Assembly: GCA_016779425.1 (NCBI GenBank)
Contig: JADHNQ010000002.1
Span: 1-37,401, forward strand
Length of the DNA stretch: 37,401 nucleotides
Source: Pseudomonadales bacterium
GTDB taxonomy: Bacteria > Pseudomonadota > Gammaproteobacteria > Pseudomonadales > Azotimanducaceae
Reading direction: 5' to 3'
Below the pieces are notes generated by a model that saw only the letters and a program-made list of their open reading frames with translations, ran no database searches and was not told the DNA's origin. Positions within the stretch are counted from its first letter, which is position 1, and each line of letters begins with the position of its first letter. Shown piece after piece: positions 1 through 9,658 of the stretch. Both the position numbers and the translations under genes were made by a program.

Positions 1-17
1 TGTTGAGCTAATCACCC
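1..17 (-). tRNA. 5' end of a tRNA gene truncated by the window edge (tRNA-Val-like)
   Basis: Minus strand of 1-17 reads GGGTGATTAGCTCAACA. The first 14 nt equal the start of E. coli-type tRNA-Val(UAC), GGGUGAUUAGCUCA (acceptor strand, U8, A9, D-stem). A minus-strand promoter lies about 125 nt upstream. Only 17 nt are visible. Confidence 0.45.
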
Positions 18-110
18 TATCGTCATGGAGCAGTGTCTAATGGCCTCGGTCCCTTCTCCTCCCGATACCATCTTCGACCTTTCGTGCGACGAACAATCTG
101 TCTTGGCTTG

Positions 111-132
111 TCGCACAAATTAACTTGTGCGA
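111..132. repeat. Perfect 8-bp inverted repeat TCGCACAA-ATTAAC-TTGTGCGA
   Basis: Direct reading; arms 111-118 and 125-132, 6-nt spacer; just downstream of the 143-148 -10 element on the minus strand. Confidence 0.85.
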
Positions 133-142
133 AAACGGGCGA

Positions 143-170
143 AGTATAGCAGTCAGGTGCAGATCGGCAA
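143..170 (-). promoter_or_regulatory. sigma70-type promoter reading left toward the putative tRNA
   Basis: On the minus strand: TTGCCG (165-170), 16 bp spacer, TATACT (143-148), then GC-rich TCGCCCG discriminator. Confidence 0.5.
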
Positions 171-229
171 CTTCAATGGGTTAAGAAACTTGGACAATTC
201 CAACAGTTTAGCTCGCGTAGTTCACGGTC

Positions 230-516
230 TCACGAAGACCCCTTGGGTGGCCCCAGCTCCAAGATCTTGACGACCTCTACTTGGTCCGTGGTGCGGCGGC
301 TTCGGTCATAGCGCGCCCTGGGTAGTGGTGCCGAGACAGCTGGGGCATCAGCATCTAATTGCTCGGTGAAACCACAGACCACACAACGACGTCGAATCTC
401 TTGTTCGTCCAGCTCATCGGAGCCTTCGCCGCCTTGTAGCGCTTCGATGACGATGCGATCCACCACCTGACAGGAGGGGCACACGGCGCCAGAAATAAAA
501 CGTTTTGATCCGGTCA
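230..516 (-). CDS. yheV: YheV-family putative metal-binding protein (DUF2387)
   Basis: Translation from internal Met: MTGSKRFISGAVCPSCQVVDRI...RRRCVVCGFTEQ, with the KRFI.GA.CP.C and C..CG pattern of YheV. GGGAGA ribosome-binding-like site upstream of ATG at 514-516. The ORF track start at 685 overlaps aroE. Confidence 0.7.
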
Positions 517-621
517 TAGCTGTGTCTCCCAATGAGGGCCGTTCAATCCAGTGGGCGCCTTCCACGCCCTCGACGTCCAGCCCCAAGGACTCACTTCGTT
601 CCAGATGCGCGCAGGATAGGG

Positions 622-1548
622 TTAAGCAAGCTGCCTTCTCAGCTGTTGGTACACCGGCTGCGTTGATGGGTGTTTCCCCATCCATATTGAATAACTTTCT
701 GCAGCTTGCTCAACTAACATACCGAGTCCGTCAAAGACCCGTCTTGCACCATGGTCCTGTGCCCAGCGCGCGAACTGTGCCTGGGACCCGTAGCTCAGAT
801 CGTAACAGATGCGCCCTGTTGGCAGATTTAAAGGAAGGCTGTGTAGCGCTTTCGACGCATTTTGATCCAGACCCATGGCGGTACTGTTGATTATCAAATC
901 CGCGTCTAAGACAAGTGTCGCCAACTGCGTCAGCTCGAAGACCTCTATGTTGACGGCATTATCCGTCGCTTCAGGATCCTGGGCGGTCTTCCGTGAGGCT
1001 ATCGCCGCCGACCCGCCGGCAGAATCTACCGAGCCCAATGGCAGCGTGAACCGATCCACCAGCTGCTCTGCCTTAGATCGAGTACGATTGGCGATGCTTA
1101 TTTTCCGAACCCCCGCATCCAGCAACGGCCTAATGATTCCTTGGCACGCCCCTCCAGCACCCAATATCAACACGCTACTCTCTGAAAGAACCACACCATG
1201 ACGATCCTGTAAATCACGCACCAGACCGATGCCATCCGTGTTGTAACCCACCACCTCATCATGCTGAATCGCCAGCGTATTAACTGCGCCAGCGGCGGCG
1301 GCTACGGGATCCAGCCGAGACGCGTAATCGCAGGCTTCGCGCTTGAAGGGCACAGTCACGTTCAGACCCAAACCGCCAGCGGCGAAAAACGCCGAGGTAC
1401 CAGCCTTAAATCCATCAAGCGGAAAACACAGCCTTTGATAGTCAACTTCGTTGCCCAGGGATCTGGCGAACCCGTGGTGGATATCAGGTGACAGCGAATG
1501 CGCGATGGGATTTCCCGCAACACCCAGGCTTGTTATTGCTGTGCTCAC
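622..1548 (-). CDS. aroE: Shikimate dehydrogenase (GTG start)
   Basis: GNPIAHSLSPDIHHGFA, LNVTVPFK, LGAGGACQGIIRPLL, YDLSYG motifs typical of AroE. Confidence 0.93.
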   Translation of the reverse strand: MSTAITSLGVAGNPIAHSLSPDIHHGFARSLGNEVDYQRLCFPLDGFKAGTSAFFAAGGLGLNVTVPFKREACDYASRLDPVAAAAGAVNTLAIQHDEVVGYNTDGIGLVRDLQDRHGVVLSESSVLILGAGGACQGIIRPLLDAGVRKISIANRTRSKAEQLVDRFTLPLGSVDSAGGSAAIASRKTAQDPEATDNAVNIEVFELTQLATLVLDADLIINSTAMGLDQNASKALHSLPLNLPTGRICYDLSYGSQAQFARWAQDHGARRVFDGLGMLVEQAAESYSIWMGKHPSTQPVYQQLRRQLA

Positions 1549-2096
1549 TTGGAAGCCTCCCGGATGACCGAACCGTTAACGTCGAGAATGGCGCTCGCGC
1601 CGGCGTAGCCCGCGGTTTGTCCGGGCACCACCATATCTACCAGCTCAAGAAACTGCGCCCGAGCCTGTTCATAATCTTGAACTGGCGACTCTCCAGCCCT
1701 GTTTAAAGAAGTGGATACGATGGGGCCGCCGAAAGCAGCTGCAATCTCGCGAGCTTGTGCGTGATCGGGCACTCGGCACGCTACGGTCCTGTGCTGCCCC
1801 TTAATACGTTGAGGATAGGCGTCGCCGGGTAGCAGCCACGTTACATGGCCGGGCCAGCTTGCCATTACCTGGGCCCTGACTTTTGGCACTAACTCTTGAA
1901 GGGCCGCATCAAAGTCTGCGGTGGTGCCAGCAATTAAAAGTAGTCCTTTTGCGGATTCTCGACCCTTGATCGAAAGAATGCGCTCGATTGCCTCATCGTT
2001 GTGGGGATCGCAGGCAAGCCCCCAAACACCCTCAGTTGCATGGGCAATGACGCCGCCTGATCGTAAACAGGCAGCGGCACTGTCAATGTCATTCAC
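1545..2096 (-). CDS. tsaC: Threonylcarbamoyl-AMP synthase (Sua5/YciO/YrdC family, GTG start)
   Basis: GGVIAHATEGVWGLACDP, KGRESAKGLLLI, WPGHVTWLLP, STSLNRAGESP. 4-nt overlaps with both neighbours. Confidence 0.93.
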   Translation of the reverse strand: MNDIDSAAACLRSGGVIAHATEGVWGLACDPHNDEAIERILSIKGRESAKGLLLIAGTTADFDAALQELVPKVRAQVMASWPGHVTWLLPGDAYPQRIKGQHRTVACRVPDHAQAREIAAAFGGPIVSTSLNRAGESPVQDYEQARAQFLELVDMVVPGQTAGYAGASAILDVNGSVIREASK

Positions 2097-2593
2097 GATT
2101 CCAGCGAAGCTTGTACACTCGCATTTTGCGCCTCTACCTTGGCTCGATTGTCGCTTCGATCCTGCACAACGACTTGATGAAGGGCATCGTCAGCCACCGC
2201 CAAAATTTGCGCCGCCAAGTAAGCCGCATTTTTTGCCCCCGCCTTGCCAACCGCGACGGTTGCAACAGGAATGCCACCGGGCATTTGCACCGTTGAAAGC
2301 AGTGCATCGAAACCCTGCAGCGGGCCACTGTCGATGGGCACACCAATCACAGGCCGCTGGGTATGAGCGGCAACTGCGCCAGCAAGGTGTGCAGCCATAC
2401 CCGCTGCGCAGATAAATACGCGACAGCCTCGCTCTTCGGCATCGGTGACGTAGGCTTGGGTGCCTGCGGGCGTTCTGTGTGCACTGGTTACTTTAACTTC
2501 ATACTGAATACCCAACGTCTTCAGCATAGAGGTCGTAGATTGCATCACTGGCCAATCAGACTCAGAACCCATCAAAACCGCTACCCAGCTCAT
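2093..2593 (-). CDS. purE: N5-carboxyaminoimidazole ribonucleotide mutase
   Basis: [48 protein letters not shown]-like [20 protein letters not shown] at 2591-2593 chosen over ORF-track start 2680, which would overlap dprA. Confidence 0.93.
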   Translation of the reverse strand: MSWVAVLMGSESDWPVMQSTTSMLKTLGIQYEVKVTSAHRTPAGTQAYVTDAEERGCRVFICAAGMAAHLAGAVAAHTQRPVIGVPIDSGPLQGFDALLSTVQMPGGIPVATVAVGKAGAKNAAYLAAQILAVADDALHQVVVQDRSDNRAKVEAQNASVQASLES

Positions 2594-2610
2594 GTACTTC
2601 TCCGACAGTG

Positions 2611-3708
2611 TTAAAGCACGCGAATATACCCGTCCGACCCTTGTCGAACAAACCCACTCAGCTGAAGCTCCATCAAACACTGGCTCACCTTTTGCGGATC
2701 TCCGCCTACGGAGGCAACGATCTCATCAAATTGCCTGCTCTGCTCGCTGATTACTTGGCAAACCTCGGCGGATAGGCCGGTCAATGCGCTCTCATGATGC
2801 GCCTGTTCAGAGACATCTGCCGACCTTGCCAATGACCAACCCAACTCTTCGGCAACCTCGGTCACACTGGTCACCAAGGCAGCCCCCTGGCGAATCAGGC
2901 GGTGACACCCCCTACTCAATGGACTCGTCGCTGGGCCAGGAACCGCACAAACGTCCCGGCCTTGCTCCAGCGCCAAACGTGCAGTAATCAAGGATCCACT
3001 TTTCTCACTAGCCTCAACCAGTACCGTCAATTCTGACAGGCCGCTGATGATTCGATTGCGCTCGGGAAAGTGATAGGGACGAGGAGCAACCCCAGCAGGA
3101 TACTCAGATACAAGAAGGCCGCCTGCGGCTAAAAGTTGCAGGGCGATTTGGGTATTTTGTTTTGGATAAAGGTTGCCGAACCCTCCGCCCAGTACTGCCG
3201 TGGTAGTGCCGCCCTGGGCAGACAGTGCGCCGCGATGAGCAGCTGCGTCGATCCCCACGGCCAGACCGCTGACGATGTTGCAGCCGTTTTCAGCAAGGCC
3301 CTTGGCCAATTCAAAAGCCATAGACCGACCCGGCGTTGTACAGCGGCGCGCCCCCACTACGGCAACCATCTGCTGGTCTAGGGCGCTCCGTCTTCCTAAA
3401 CAAAACAGCACTAGGGGCGGGTCAGGGATGGTTCGGAGCCAATCGGGATAACCCGCATCCAGTATGCTCAGGGCAAAATGATCAAATGGTTTAAGTCGCG
3501 GTGGAAGCTTACAGCGCGAAAGATAGGCGCGAACGGAAGATCGTCGCTTAAGGCCGGCGTCCGGTTGTTTGACCTGACGAATATCAACGGATCCAAGATT
3601 GGCTTGGTGCTCGGCTAACCAAGCTGCTACCACCTGGCGGGGCCAGTCGGCCAACAATGCACACAAGTGCTCTGCCTTAGAGCTGATGTTCAAAGAAGGT
3701 GTCTGCAT
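2611..3708 (-). CDS. dprA: DNA processing protein DprA (Smf)
   Basis: VAVVGARRCTTPGRSMAFELAKGLAENGCNIVSGLAVGIDAAAHRGAL, FPERNRIISGLSELTVLVEASEKSGSLITARLALEQGRDVCAVPG. Confidence 0.93.
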   Translation of the reverse strand: MQTPSLNISSKAEHLCALLADWPRQVVAAWLAEHQANLGSVDIRQVKQPDAGLKRRSSVRAYLSRCKLPPRLKPFDHFALSILDAGYPDWLRTIPDPPLVLFCLGRRSALDQQMVAVVGARRCTTPGRSMAFELAKGLAENGCNIVSGLAVGIDAAAHRGALSAQGGTTTAVLGGGFGNLYPKQNTQIALQLLAAGGLLVSEYPAGVAPRPYHFPERNRIISGLSELTVLVEASEKSGSLITARLALEQGRDVCAVPGPATSPLSRGCHRLIRQGAALVTSVTEVAEELGWSLARSADVSEQAHHESALTGLSAEVCQVISEQSRQFDEIVASVGGDPQKVSQCLMELQLSGFVRQGSDGYIRVL

Positions 3709-3721
3709 AAGCTGTCACAAA

Positions 3722-3776
3722 GCGCTCTGGAGCGCCCATTTTTGACAGCTCAGTGCAACAAAGGGAGCGTCAAAAA
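3722..3776. repeat. Two inverted repeats in the dprA/def divergent region: GCGCTC-TG-GAGCGC (3722-3735) and TTTTTGAC-N22-GTCAAAAA (3739-3746/3769-3776)
   Basis: Direct reading; both perfect. Confidence 0.7.
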
Positions 3777-3922
3777 CTGGAATCTCTGTGCGAGTTTGCC
3801 GGCACTGCCGCTATACTCGCGCCTTTGCAATCTTCTGAGGCAAAGCTCGCATGTCTTGCCCTACGAACAAACCAGAGTCGACCAAGAGAAAGGGTCGGCA
3901 CAAACTGCGACCAGATTAAAAT

Positions 3923-4426
3923 ATGACTCGACTAAAAATACTGCACCACCCAGATCCGCGGTTGCGCACCAAGGCGACTCCGGTAGATACCTTTGACGAC
4001 AAGCTCATCGAGTTTTCAAAAAATATGCTCGAGACCATGTATGCGGCTCCAGGCATTGGCCTCGCGGCCACCCAAGTCAACGTGCATAAGCGCATTATCG
4101 TTGTCGATGTAAGTGACACCAAGAGTGAGGCCCATACGCTAATCAACCCCGCTCTCGAGCCCTTTGGTGAAAAGGTTCGGGGTGAAGAGGGCTGCTTGTC
4201 CGTACCTGAAATCTATGAGTCCGTGGAGCGGTTTGAGCAAGTACATGTGAAAGCCCAAGACATTCATGGTGAGCCGCTCGAATTTACCGCGAACGGCATG
4301 CTGTCTATCTGTATTCAACACGAGTGCGATCACTTGGAGGGAAAGCTGTTCGTCGACTATCTTTCAAGCCTAAAGCGGGGGCGCATTACCAAAAAACTGC
4401 GCGACCAGGCGAAATCCTTTGTCTGA
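3923..4426 (+). CDS. def: Peptide deformylase
   Basis: GIGLAATQVN, EEGCLSVPEI and QHECDHLEGKLFVDYLS motifs. Confidence 0.95.
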   Translation: MTRLKILHHPDPRLRTKATPVDTFDDKLIEFSKNMLETMYAAPGIGLAATQVNVHKRIIVVDVSDTKSEAHTLINPALEPFGEKVRGEEGCLSVPEIYESVERFEQVHVKAQDIHGEPLEFTANGMLSICIQHECDHLEGKLFVDYLSSLKRGRITKKLRDQAKSFV

Positions 4427-5411
4427 GCCGTCCCGATACCCCAGCAAGATTGCGTTCGCTGGTAGCCCCGAATTTGCAGCGGCGATATTGCATCGGCTTC
4501 AGGCTTCGGATTTTCCGTGCGGCCTTGTGCTGACTCAGCCCGACAGACCAAGGGGCCGCGGACGTACCCGGTCTGCAAACGCGGTGAAATCTGCGGCAAT
4601 ACAATACGACCTACCCATTTTGCAGCCTGCTAACTTGCGGGAGGAGGGGGTATTAGAAGCCCTCTCCAAGTTCGGACCGGATGTACTTGTCGTCGCCGCC
4701 TATGGATTGTTACTTCCGCAACAAGTACTCGAACTACCAACCCATGGGTGTATAAACGTGCACGCCTCTCTGCTACCGCGCTGGCGCGGAGCCGCTCCGA
4801 TCGAGCGCTCGGTGATGGCAGGAGACGACATCACCGGGGTAAGTATCATGGAAATGGAGCGAGGCTTGGATACTGGCCCTGTCTATGCCATGGAGTCTGT
4901 ATCGATAGCAGCGTGTGCAGACGTTGCTGAACTAGAAATTGAGCTCGCCAATCGTGGGGGCGAACTGTTGTTAGAAGTCCTGCAGCAGCTGCGAGCCAAT
5001 CCAGACCTGCGGCCAACGCCCCAACCTGAAAGCGGGGTTTGTTATGCAGACAAATTGTCCGCCACCGACCGCTTAATCGACTGGCGCTGCAGCGCAGAAC
5101 AAATTGCCTCGCAGATTTGGGCCCTAAGCCATCGCATGCCGGCTATCACCCAATTGAAAGAAACCCAAGTGCAGCTGATTTCTGCCTCACCAGAGCATAG
5201 CCAATCAGAGCAGAGTGCCCGTGAACCGGGCCAACAGATACCGGGAGACCGAAAGTCTATACTGGTGGCCTGCGGCGAAGGATATCTGCGAATCAAAACG
5301 CTGAAGGTCGCTCGGGGCAAGGGGCTCGTCATGGATGCCAGCGATGCACGAAACGGTTACCCAGATCTATTCGATGAAAAATCGATCTTCACGACGGCTG
5401 CGGTGCCCTAG
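4419..5411 (+). CDS. fmt: Methionyl-tRNA formyltransferase (TTG start, overlaps def by 8 nt)
   Basis: FAGSPEFAAAILHRL, TQPDRPRGRGR, NVHASLLPRWRGAAPIERSVMAGD, GLDTGPV. Confidence 0.94.
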   Translation: MSEPSRYPSKIAFAGSPEFAAAILHRLQASDFPCGLVLTQPDRPRGRGRTRSANAVKSAAIQYDLPILQPANLREEGVLEALSKFGPDVLVVAAYGLLLPQQVLELPTHGCINVHASLLPRWRGAAPIERSVMAGDDITGVSIMEMERGLDTGPVYAMESVSIAACADVAELEIELANRGGELLLEVLQQLRANPDLRPTPQPESGVCYADKLSATDRLIDWRCSAEQIASQIWALSHRMPAITQLKETQVQLISASPEHSQSEQSAREPGQQIPGDRKSILVACGEGYLRIKTLKVARGKGLVMDASDARNGYPDLFDEKSIFTTAAVP

Positions 5412-6835
5412 TGGCAAAAGAGCCGCAACCGGTTCATGGCCCGGGAGCTCGTGTGGATGTCAGCCGCGCGCTGACTCAGATTATTCGACACGGCAGAACT
5501 ATTGAATGGGTTCGCGCAAATCGCCTGCAATGGTTATCCACTCCGCTGCACCAACAGCTACTTTACGGCACCCTACGCCACTACCTGTCCCTCGAGGGGC
5601 TGGTTGCGTCACACCTAAAGAAACCTCTAAAGGCCAAAGACCAAGACATCAAACATCTTTTGTTGGTCGGCGCTTACCAACTCCTTCACACCCAAATCGC
5701 GGCGCATGCGGCGATCAACGAATCCGTCTCAGCCACCAAGACACTGGGTAGGACCTGGGCCAAGGGCCTGGTCAACGCGATCCTTCGAAATATCCAACGA
5801 CAGTCCCAGTCTGGACCATTACCGGCAGCGGACCCCCGCCTAGAACACCCGGATTGGATGGCCGACAAACTCATTGATCAATACCCCGACAGGGCAGCTG
5901 AATTGATGGCTGCTAATGGCCAACGTGCGCCAATGTCTCTGCGAATCAATACATGCGTCACTTCAACTCAGGATTACAAGAACCAGCTCGAAGCGGCGGA
6001 CATTGGGTACACTGAAGGTCCCTGGCCAGAGTCTCTAATCCTTGACCACCCTCAGCCAGCCTCTGATTTGCCAGGGTGGAGTCGAGGCGAATGTGCAGTA
6101 CAAGACCTGGCGGCACAAAGCGCGGGCCAAATCATGATGCAGCTGCTCAGAGGTAACACCTATGAACAAGGCGCACTGCGAATCCTCGATGCTTGTGCGG
6201 CGCCCGGGGGCAAGCTGTTTCATTTAAAGGAGACTCTGACGGCTGCCGGCCTAAAGCACCAGCTGTATGCATTGGATAACAAAGCAAAACGGCTAGACGA
6301 CATCGCACTTATTGGAGAGCGTCTCGGGCATCGTACCCACTTCCAGCAACCCACCCTGATAAGTACTGAGCGCCAAGAGATGATCGCTGAGGACTCCGTC
6401 GTTTTGGGTTGCGCCGATGCGGGCAAAAGCCCAATACCATTTGCAGAGTCCTTCGATGCAATCCTTATCGACGCTCCCTGCAGTGGCAGCGGGACCATTC
6501 GTCGAAACCCGGACATTCGACTGCTGTTAACCCCAGATACGTTGCAGCAGCTACCACTACAGCAGCACCGGCTGTTACAGAATTTATGGCAACACGTGAA
6601 GCCGGGGGGTAACCTTGTTTACGCGACATGCTCGGTTTTTGCAGAGGAAAACGATCAGGTGATTCATAGCTTTCTGGTCAAGAACAAGGACGCCCAAGTA
6701 GCTCCTCTTCGTTTAGATCTGGATCTGGGCAGCCCTACACAGTACGGCCTTCAGCTGTTACCTACCAATGCCCTGACTGATGGTTTTTACTATTGCGCCC
6801 TGAGCAAGATGCCTCATTTAGCTAGCGCGTCATGA
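5411..6835 (+). CDS. rsmB: 16S rRNA m5C967 methyltransferase (GTG start)
   Basis: LDACAAPGGKLFHLKE, LIDAPCSGSGTIRRNPDI, PGGNLVYATCSVFAEEND; NusB-like N-terminus. 1-nt overlap with fmt stop (TAGTG). Confidence 0.93.
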   Translation: MAKEPQPVHGPGARVDVSRALTQIIRHGRTIEWVRANRLQWLSTPLHQQLLYGTLRHYLSLEGLVASHLKKPLKAKDQDIKHLLLVGAYQLLHTQIAAHAAINESVSATKTLGRTWAKGLVNAILRNIQRQSQSGPLPAADPRLEHPDWMADKLIDQYPDRAAELMAANGQRAPMSLRINTCVTSTQDYKNQLEAADIGYTEGPWPESLILDHPQPASDLPGWSRGECAVQDLAAQSAGQIMMQLLRGNTYEQGALRILDACAAPGGKLFHLKETLTAAGLKHQLYALDNKAKRLDDIALIGERLGHRTHFQQPTLISTERQEMIAEDSVVLGCADAGKSPIPFAESFDAILIDAPCSGSGTIRRNPDIRLLLTPDTLQQLPLQQHRLLQNLWQHVKPGGNLVYATCSVFAEENDQVIHSFLVKNKDAQVAPLRLDLDLGSPTQYGLQLLPTNALTDGFYYCALSKMPHLASAS

Positions 6836-8205
6836 AAATTCTTATCTTAGGGGCAGGGCAAGTGGGCGGCACCCTTGCCGAGAGTCTCGCCCAAGAGGCT
6901 TTCGACATCACCTTAGTTGACATCGACGGCGCGCGCCTGCAGGAACTTGGGATGCGCCTAGATATTCAAACCATCGAGGGATCAGCATCTCACCCAGACG
7001 TGTTGAGGCGCGCAGGCGCTGATGATGCCGATATGCTGATTGCCGTCACCTCCAGTGATGAAATCAACATGGTGGCTTGCCAGGTCTGCTACTCAATGTT
7101 TCGCACTCCGATGAAAATTGCGCGGATTAGATCCTCTGCCTACATGGAAAAAGAGGGGTTCTTTCACAAAAACCATATGCCCATAGATCGTCTGATCAAC
7201 CCGGAAGCCGTCGTTACCTCGCAGATTCATGAACTTCTCAGCCACCCAGGTGCGCTCGATGTGGCAGATTTTGCCGATGGTCGCGTGCAGCTTGTAGCGA
7301 TGCGAGCCGTAGACGGCGGTCCCCTAGTCGGTCACGCGCTGAGTTTTCTTCGCGAGGACATGCCCAATGCCGATACGCGCGTGGCCGCCATCTTCCGGCG
7401 CGGTCAGTCCATAGTCCCTCAGGGCAGCACGGTTATTGAAGCAAACGATGAAGTGTTCTTTATCGCGGCAAGAGAGCATATCAGCAAGGTCATGGCTGAA
7501 TTGAGGCGCGCAGAACAACCCTACCGTCGCATCCTGATCGTCGGTGGCGGCAATATTGGCGCAAAACTCGCCTCTGAGATTGACCAAGAATATGACGTCA
7601 AGCTTGTTGAAGTGGACCACGACCGGGCGAAATGGCTGGCCGACCGACTCGACAAAACCGTCGTCATTCATGGCAACGCGACTGATCGAGAACTGCTTTT
7701 GGAAGAGAACATCGAGCAGTGCGATGCATTTTGTGCGCTGACCAATGATGATGAAGTTAATATCATGTCCTCACTGATGGCAAAGCGCTTAGGCGTTAGG
7801 CAGGTAATCACCCTGATCACCAAACCCGCCTATGTGGACTTGGTACAGGGTGGTGAAATTGACGTGGCGATATCACCCCAACAAGCCACCACGGGTTCGG
7901 TCTTATCCCATGTGCGTAAAGCCGACGTGGCTCGGGTACACAGTTTACGGCGCGGTGCTGCTGAGGCGATGGAGGCCATCGCCCACGGCGATATCAGTAG
8001 CTCACATGTAGTCGGAAGACGCATCAGCGAACTCAAACTGCCTTCGGGTGTCACCATCGGAGCGGTCGTGCGTGGGGAAGAAGTCCTGATCGCCCATGAC
8101 GATGTGATCGTTGCCAGCGACGACCACGTGATTCTTTTTATGATCGATAAGAGTAAGGTCCGAGCGGTCGAGCGATTATTTCAAGTCAGCATGACCTTCA
8201 TCTGA
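6832..8205 (+). CDS. trkA: Trk K+ uptake system NAD-binding subunit TrkA
   Basis: MKILILGAGQVGGTLAESL and RRILIVGGGNIGAKLASEI duplicated Rossmann/TrkA-N domains; ATGA overlap with rsmB. Confidence 0.95.
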   Translation: MKILILGAGQVGGTLAESLAQEAFDITLVDIDGARLQELGMRLDIQTIEGSASHPDVLRRAGADDADMLIAVTSSDEINMVACQVCYSMFRTPMKIARIRSSAYMEKEGFFHKNHMPIDRLINPEAVVTSQIHELLSHPGALDVADFADGRVQLVAMRAVDGGPLVGHALSFLREDMPNADTRVAAIFRRGQSIVPQGSTVIEANDEVFFIAAREHISKVMAELRRAEQPYRRILIVGGGNIGAKLASEIDQEYDVKLVEVDHDRAKWLADRLDKTVVIHGNATDRELLLEENIEQCDAFCALTNDDEVNIMSSLMAKRLGVRQVITLITKPAYVDLVQGGEIDVAISPQQATTGSVLSHVRKADVARVHSLRRGAAEAMEAIAHGDISSSHVVGRRISELKLPSGVTIGAVVRGEEVLIAHDDVIVASDDHVILFMIDKSKVRAVERLFQVSMTFI

Positions 8206-8215
8206 CGTAAGCACG

Positions 8216-9658
8216 ATGCATCTTTCGGTCATATTTCGCATAACCGGAATTCTACTCATGCTGTTCAGCGTGATGTTCCTGCCTCCGGTACTTATCGCTT
8301 TGCTTTTCGATGAAGCAATGCTCGCAACATTTGCCTTGGCTTTTTTACTCACCCTTGCTTGCGGTCTATTGATGTGGCTTCCAGTACGCGGTCATCGAGA
8401 TCTTCGAGGCGGTGACGGCTTTTTGATCACAGCGTTGTTCTATATTGGTCTGGGCCTATTCGGCGCAATACCTTTTTTGCTCGCACCCGAATTAAACCTG
8501 TCATTTGTCGACGCAGTATTCGAGTCCATGTCCGGGCTCACCACCACTGGTGCAACGGTATTGGTCAATCTCGACGACATGCCTAGGTCGCTGCTGTTTT
8601 ATCGTCAGCAGCTACAGTGGTTTGGCGGCATGGGCATTATCGTACTGGCCGTCGCTATTTTCCCGATGTTGGGCATCGGTGGCATGCAGCTCTATCGCAC
8701 CGAATCTCCGGGACCCGGCAAGGACAATAAACTCACACCCCGCATCACAGAGACTGCCAAGGCGCTCTGGTACATTTACGTAAGCTTGACACTGGCGTGT
8801 GCCATTGCGTATTGGGTAGCGGGGATGAGCGCGTTCGACGCGATCTGTCACAGTTTTGCCACCGTAGCCATCGGCGGGTTTTCGACGCACGATGCCAGTA
8901 TCGGGTTTTTCAACAGCCCAGCGATCGAGGCGGTGGCCTGTGTTTTTATGGTGCTTTCGGGCATCAACTTTGCTTTGCACTTTTTAGTTTGGCGGCGGCG
9001 TAATTTGTTGCTGTATTTCGCTGACTACGAGCTGCGCACCTATTTTGTTGTGCTGCTATTCGTGTCATTTGCGGTGGTGGGTATTTTACTCGGTGACGAG
9101 GGAAACACTTCCGCCCTCAGGCAGGGTACGTTTCAGGCGATCTCTTTTGTCACCACCACCGGTTTTGTCACCGAAAATGTCGCGCAATGGCCAGCATCTG
9201 CCTCAACGCTGCTGCTTCTAGCCGCGTTTGCCGGTGGTTGCGCTGGCTCTACCGCCGGAGGCATAAAGTTGGTCCGTGTCCTCATGGTCTACTTACAGGG
9301 TATGCGCGAAGTACGTCGGCTGATTCACCCCAATGGGGTCTTCCCCATAAAATTGGGTAAAACCCCAGTGTCCGATCGACTTATTGAATCCGTATGGAGT
9401 TTTTTCAGCGTATACGTTCTGCTTTTTGCTCTCTCGGTGGTTTTAATCATGCTCACCAGTGAGCTTGATTTCATCACGGCTTTCTCTGCAGTCGGTGCGA
9501 CTTTGAACAATCTCGGCCCAGGGCTCGGAGATGTTGCGAGCAACTACGCAGGGCTGGATGCTGACGTAAAGTGGGTGCTGATGTTCAACATGATGCTCGG
9601 CCGACTCGAGATCTTTACGCTACTGGTATTGTTAACCCCGGCCTATTGGCGACGGTAA
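8216..9658 (+). CDS. trkH: Trk K+ uptake membrane subunit
   Basis: ESMSGLTTTGATVL, QQLQWFGGMGIIVLAVAIFPMLGIGGMQLYR, CAGSTAGGIKLVR; multi-TM protein. Confidence 0.94.
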   Translation: MHLSVIFRITGILLMLFSVMFLPPVLIALLFDEAMLATFALAFLLTLACGLLMWLPVRGHRDLRGGDGFLITALFYIGLGLFGAIPFLLAPELNLSFVDAVFESMSGLTTTGATVLVNLDDMPRSLLFYRQQLQWFGGMGIIVLAVAIFPMLGIGGMQLYRTESPGPGKDNKLTPRITETAKALWYIYVSLTLACAIAYWVAGMSAFDAICHSFATVAIGGFSTHDASIGFFNSPAIEAVACVFMVLSGINFALHFLVWRRRNLLLYFADYELRTYFVVLLFVSFAVVGILLGDEGNTSALRQGTFQAISFVTTTGFVTENVAQWPASASTLLLLAAFAGGCAGSTAGGIKLVRVLMVYLQGMREVRRLIHPNGVFPIKLGKTPVSDRLIESVWSFFSVYVLLFALSVVLIMLTSELDFITAFSAVGATLNNLGPGLGDVASNYAGLDADVKWVLMFNMMLGRLEIFTLLVLLTPAYWRR

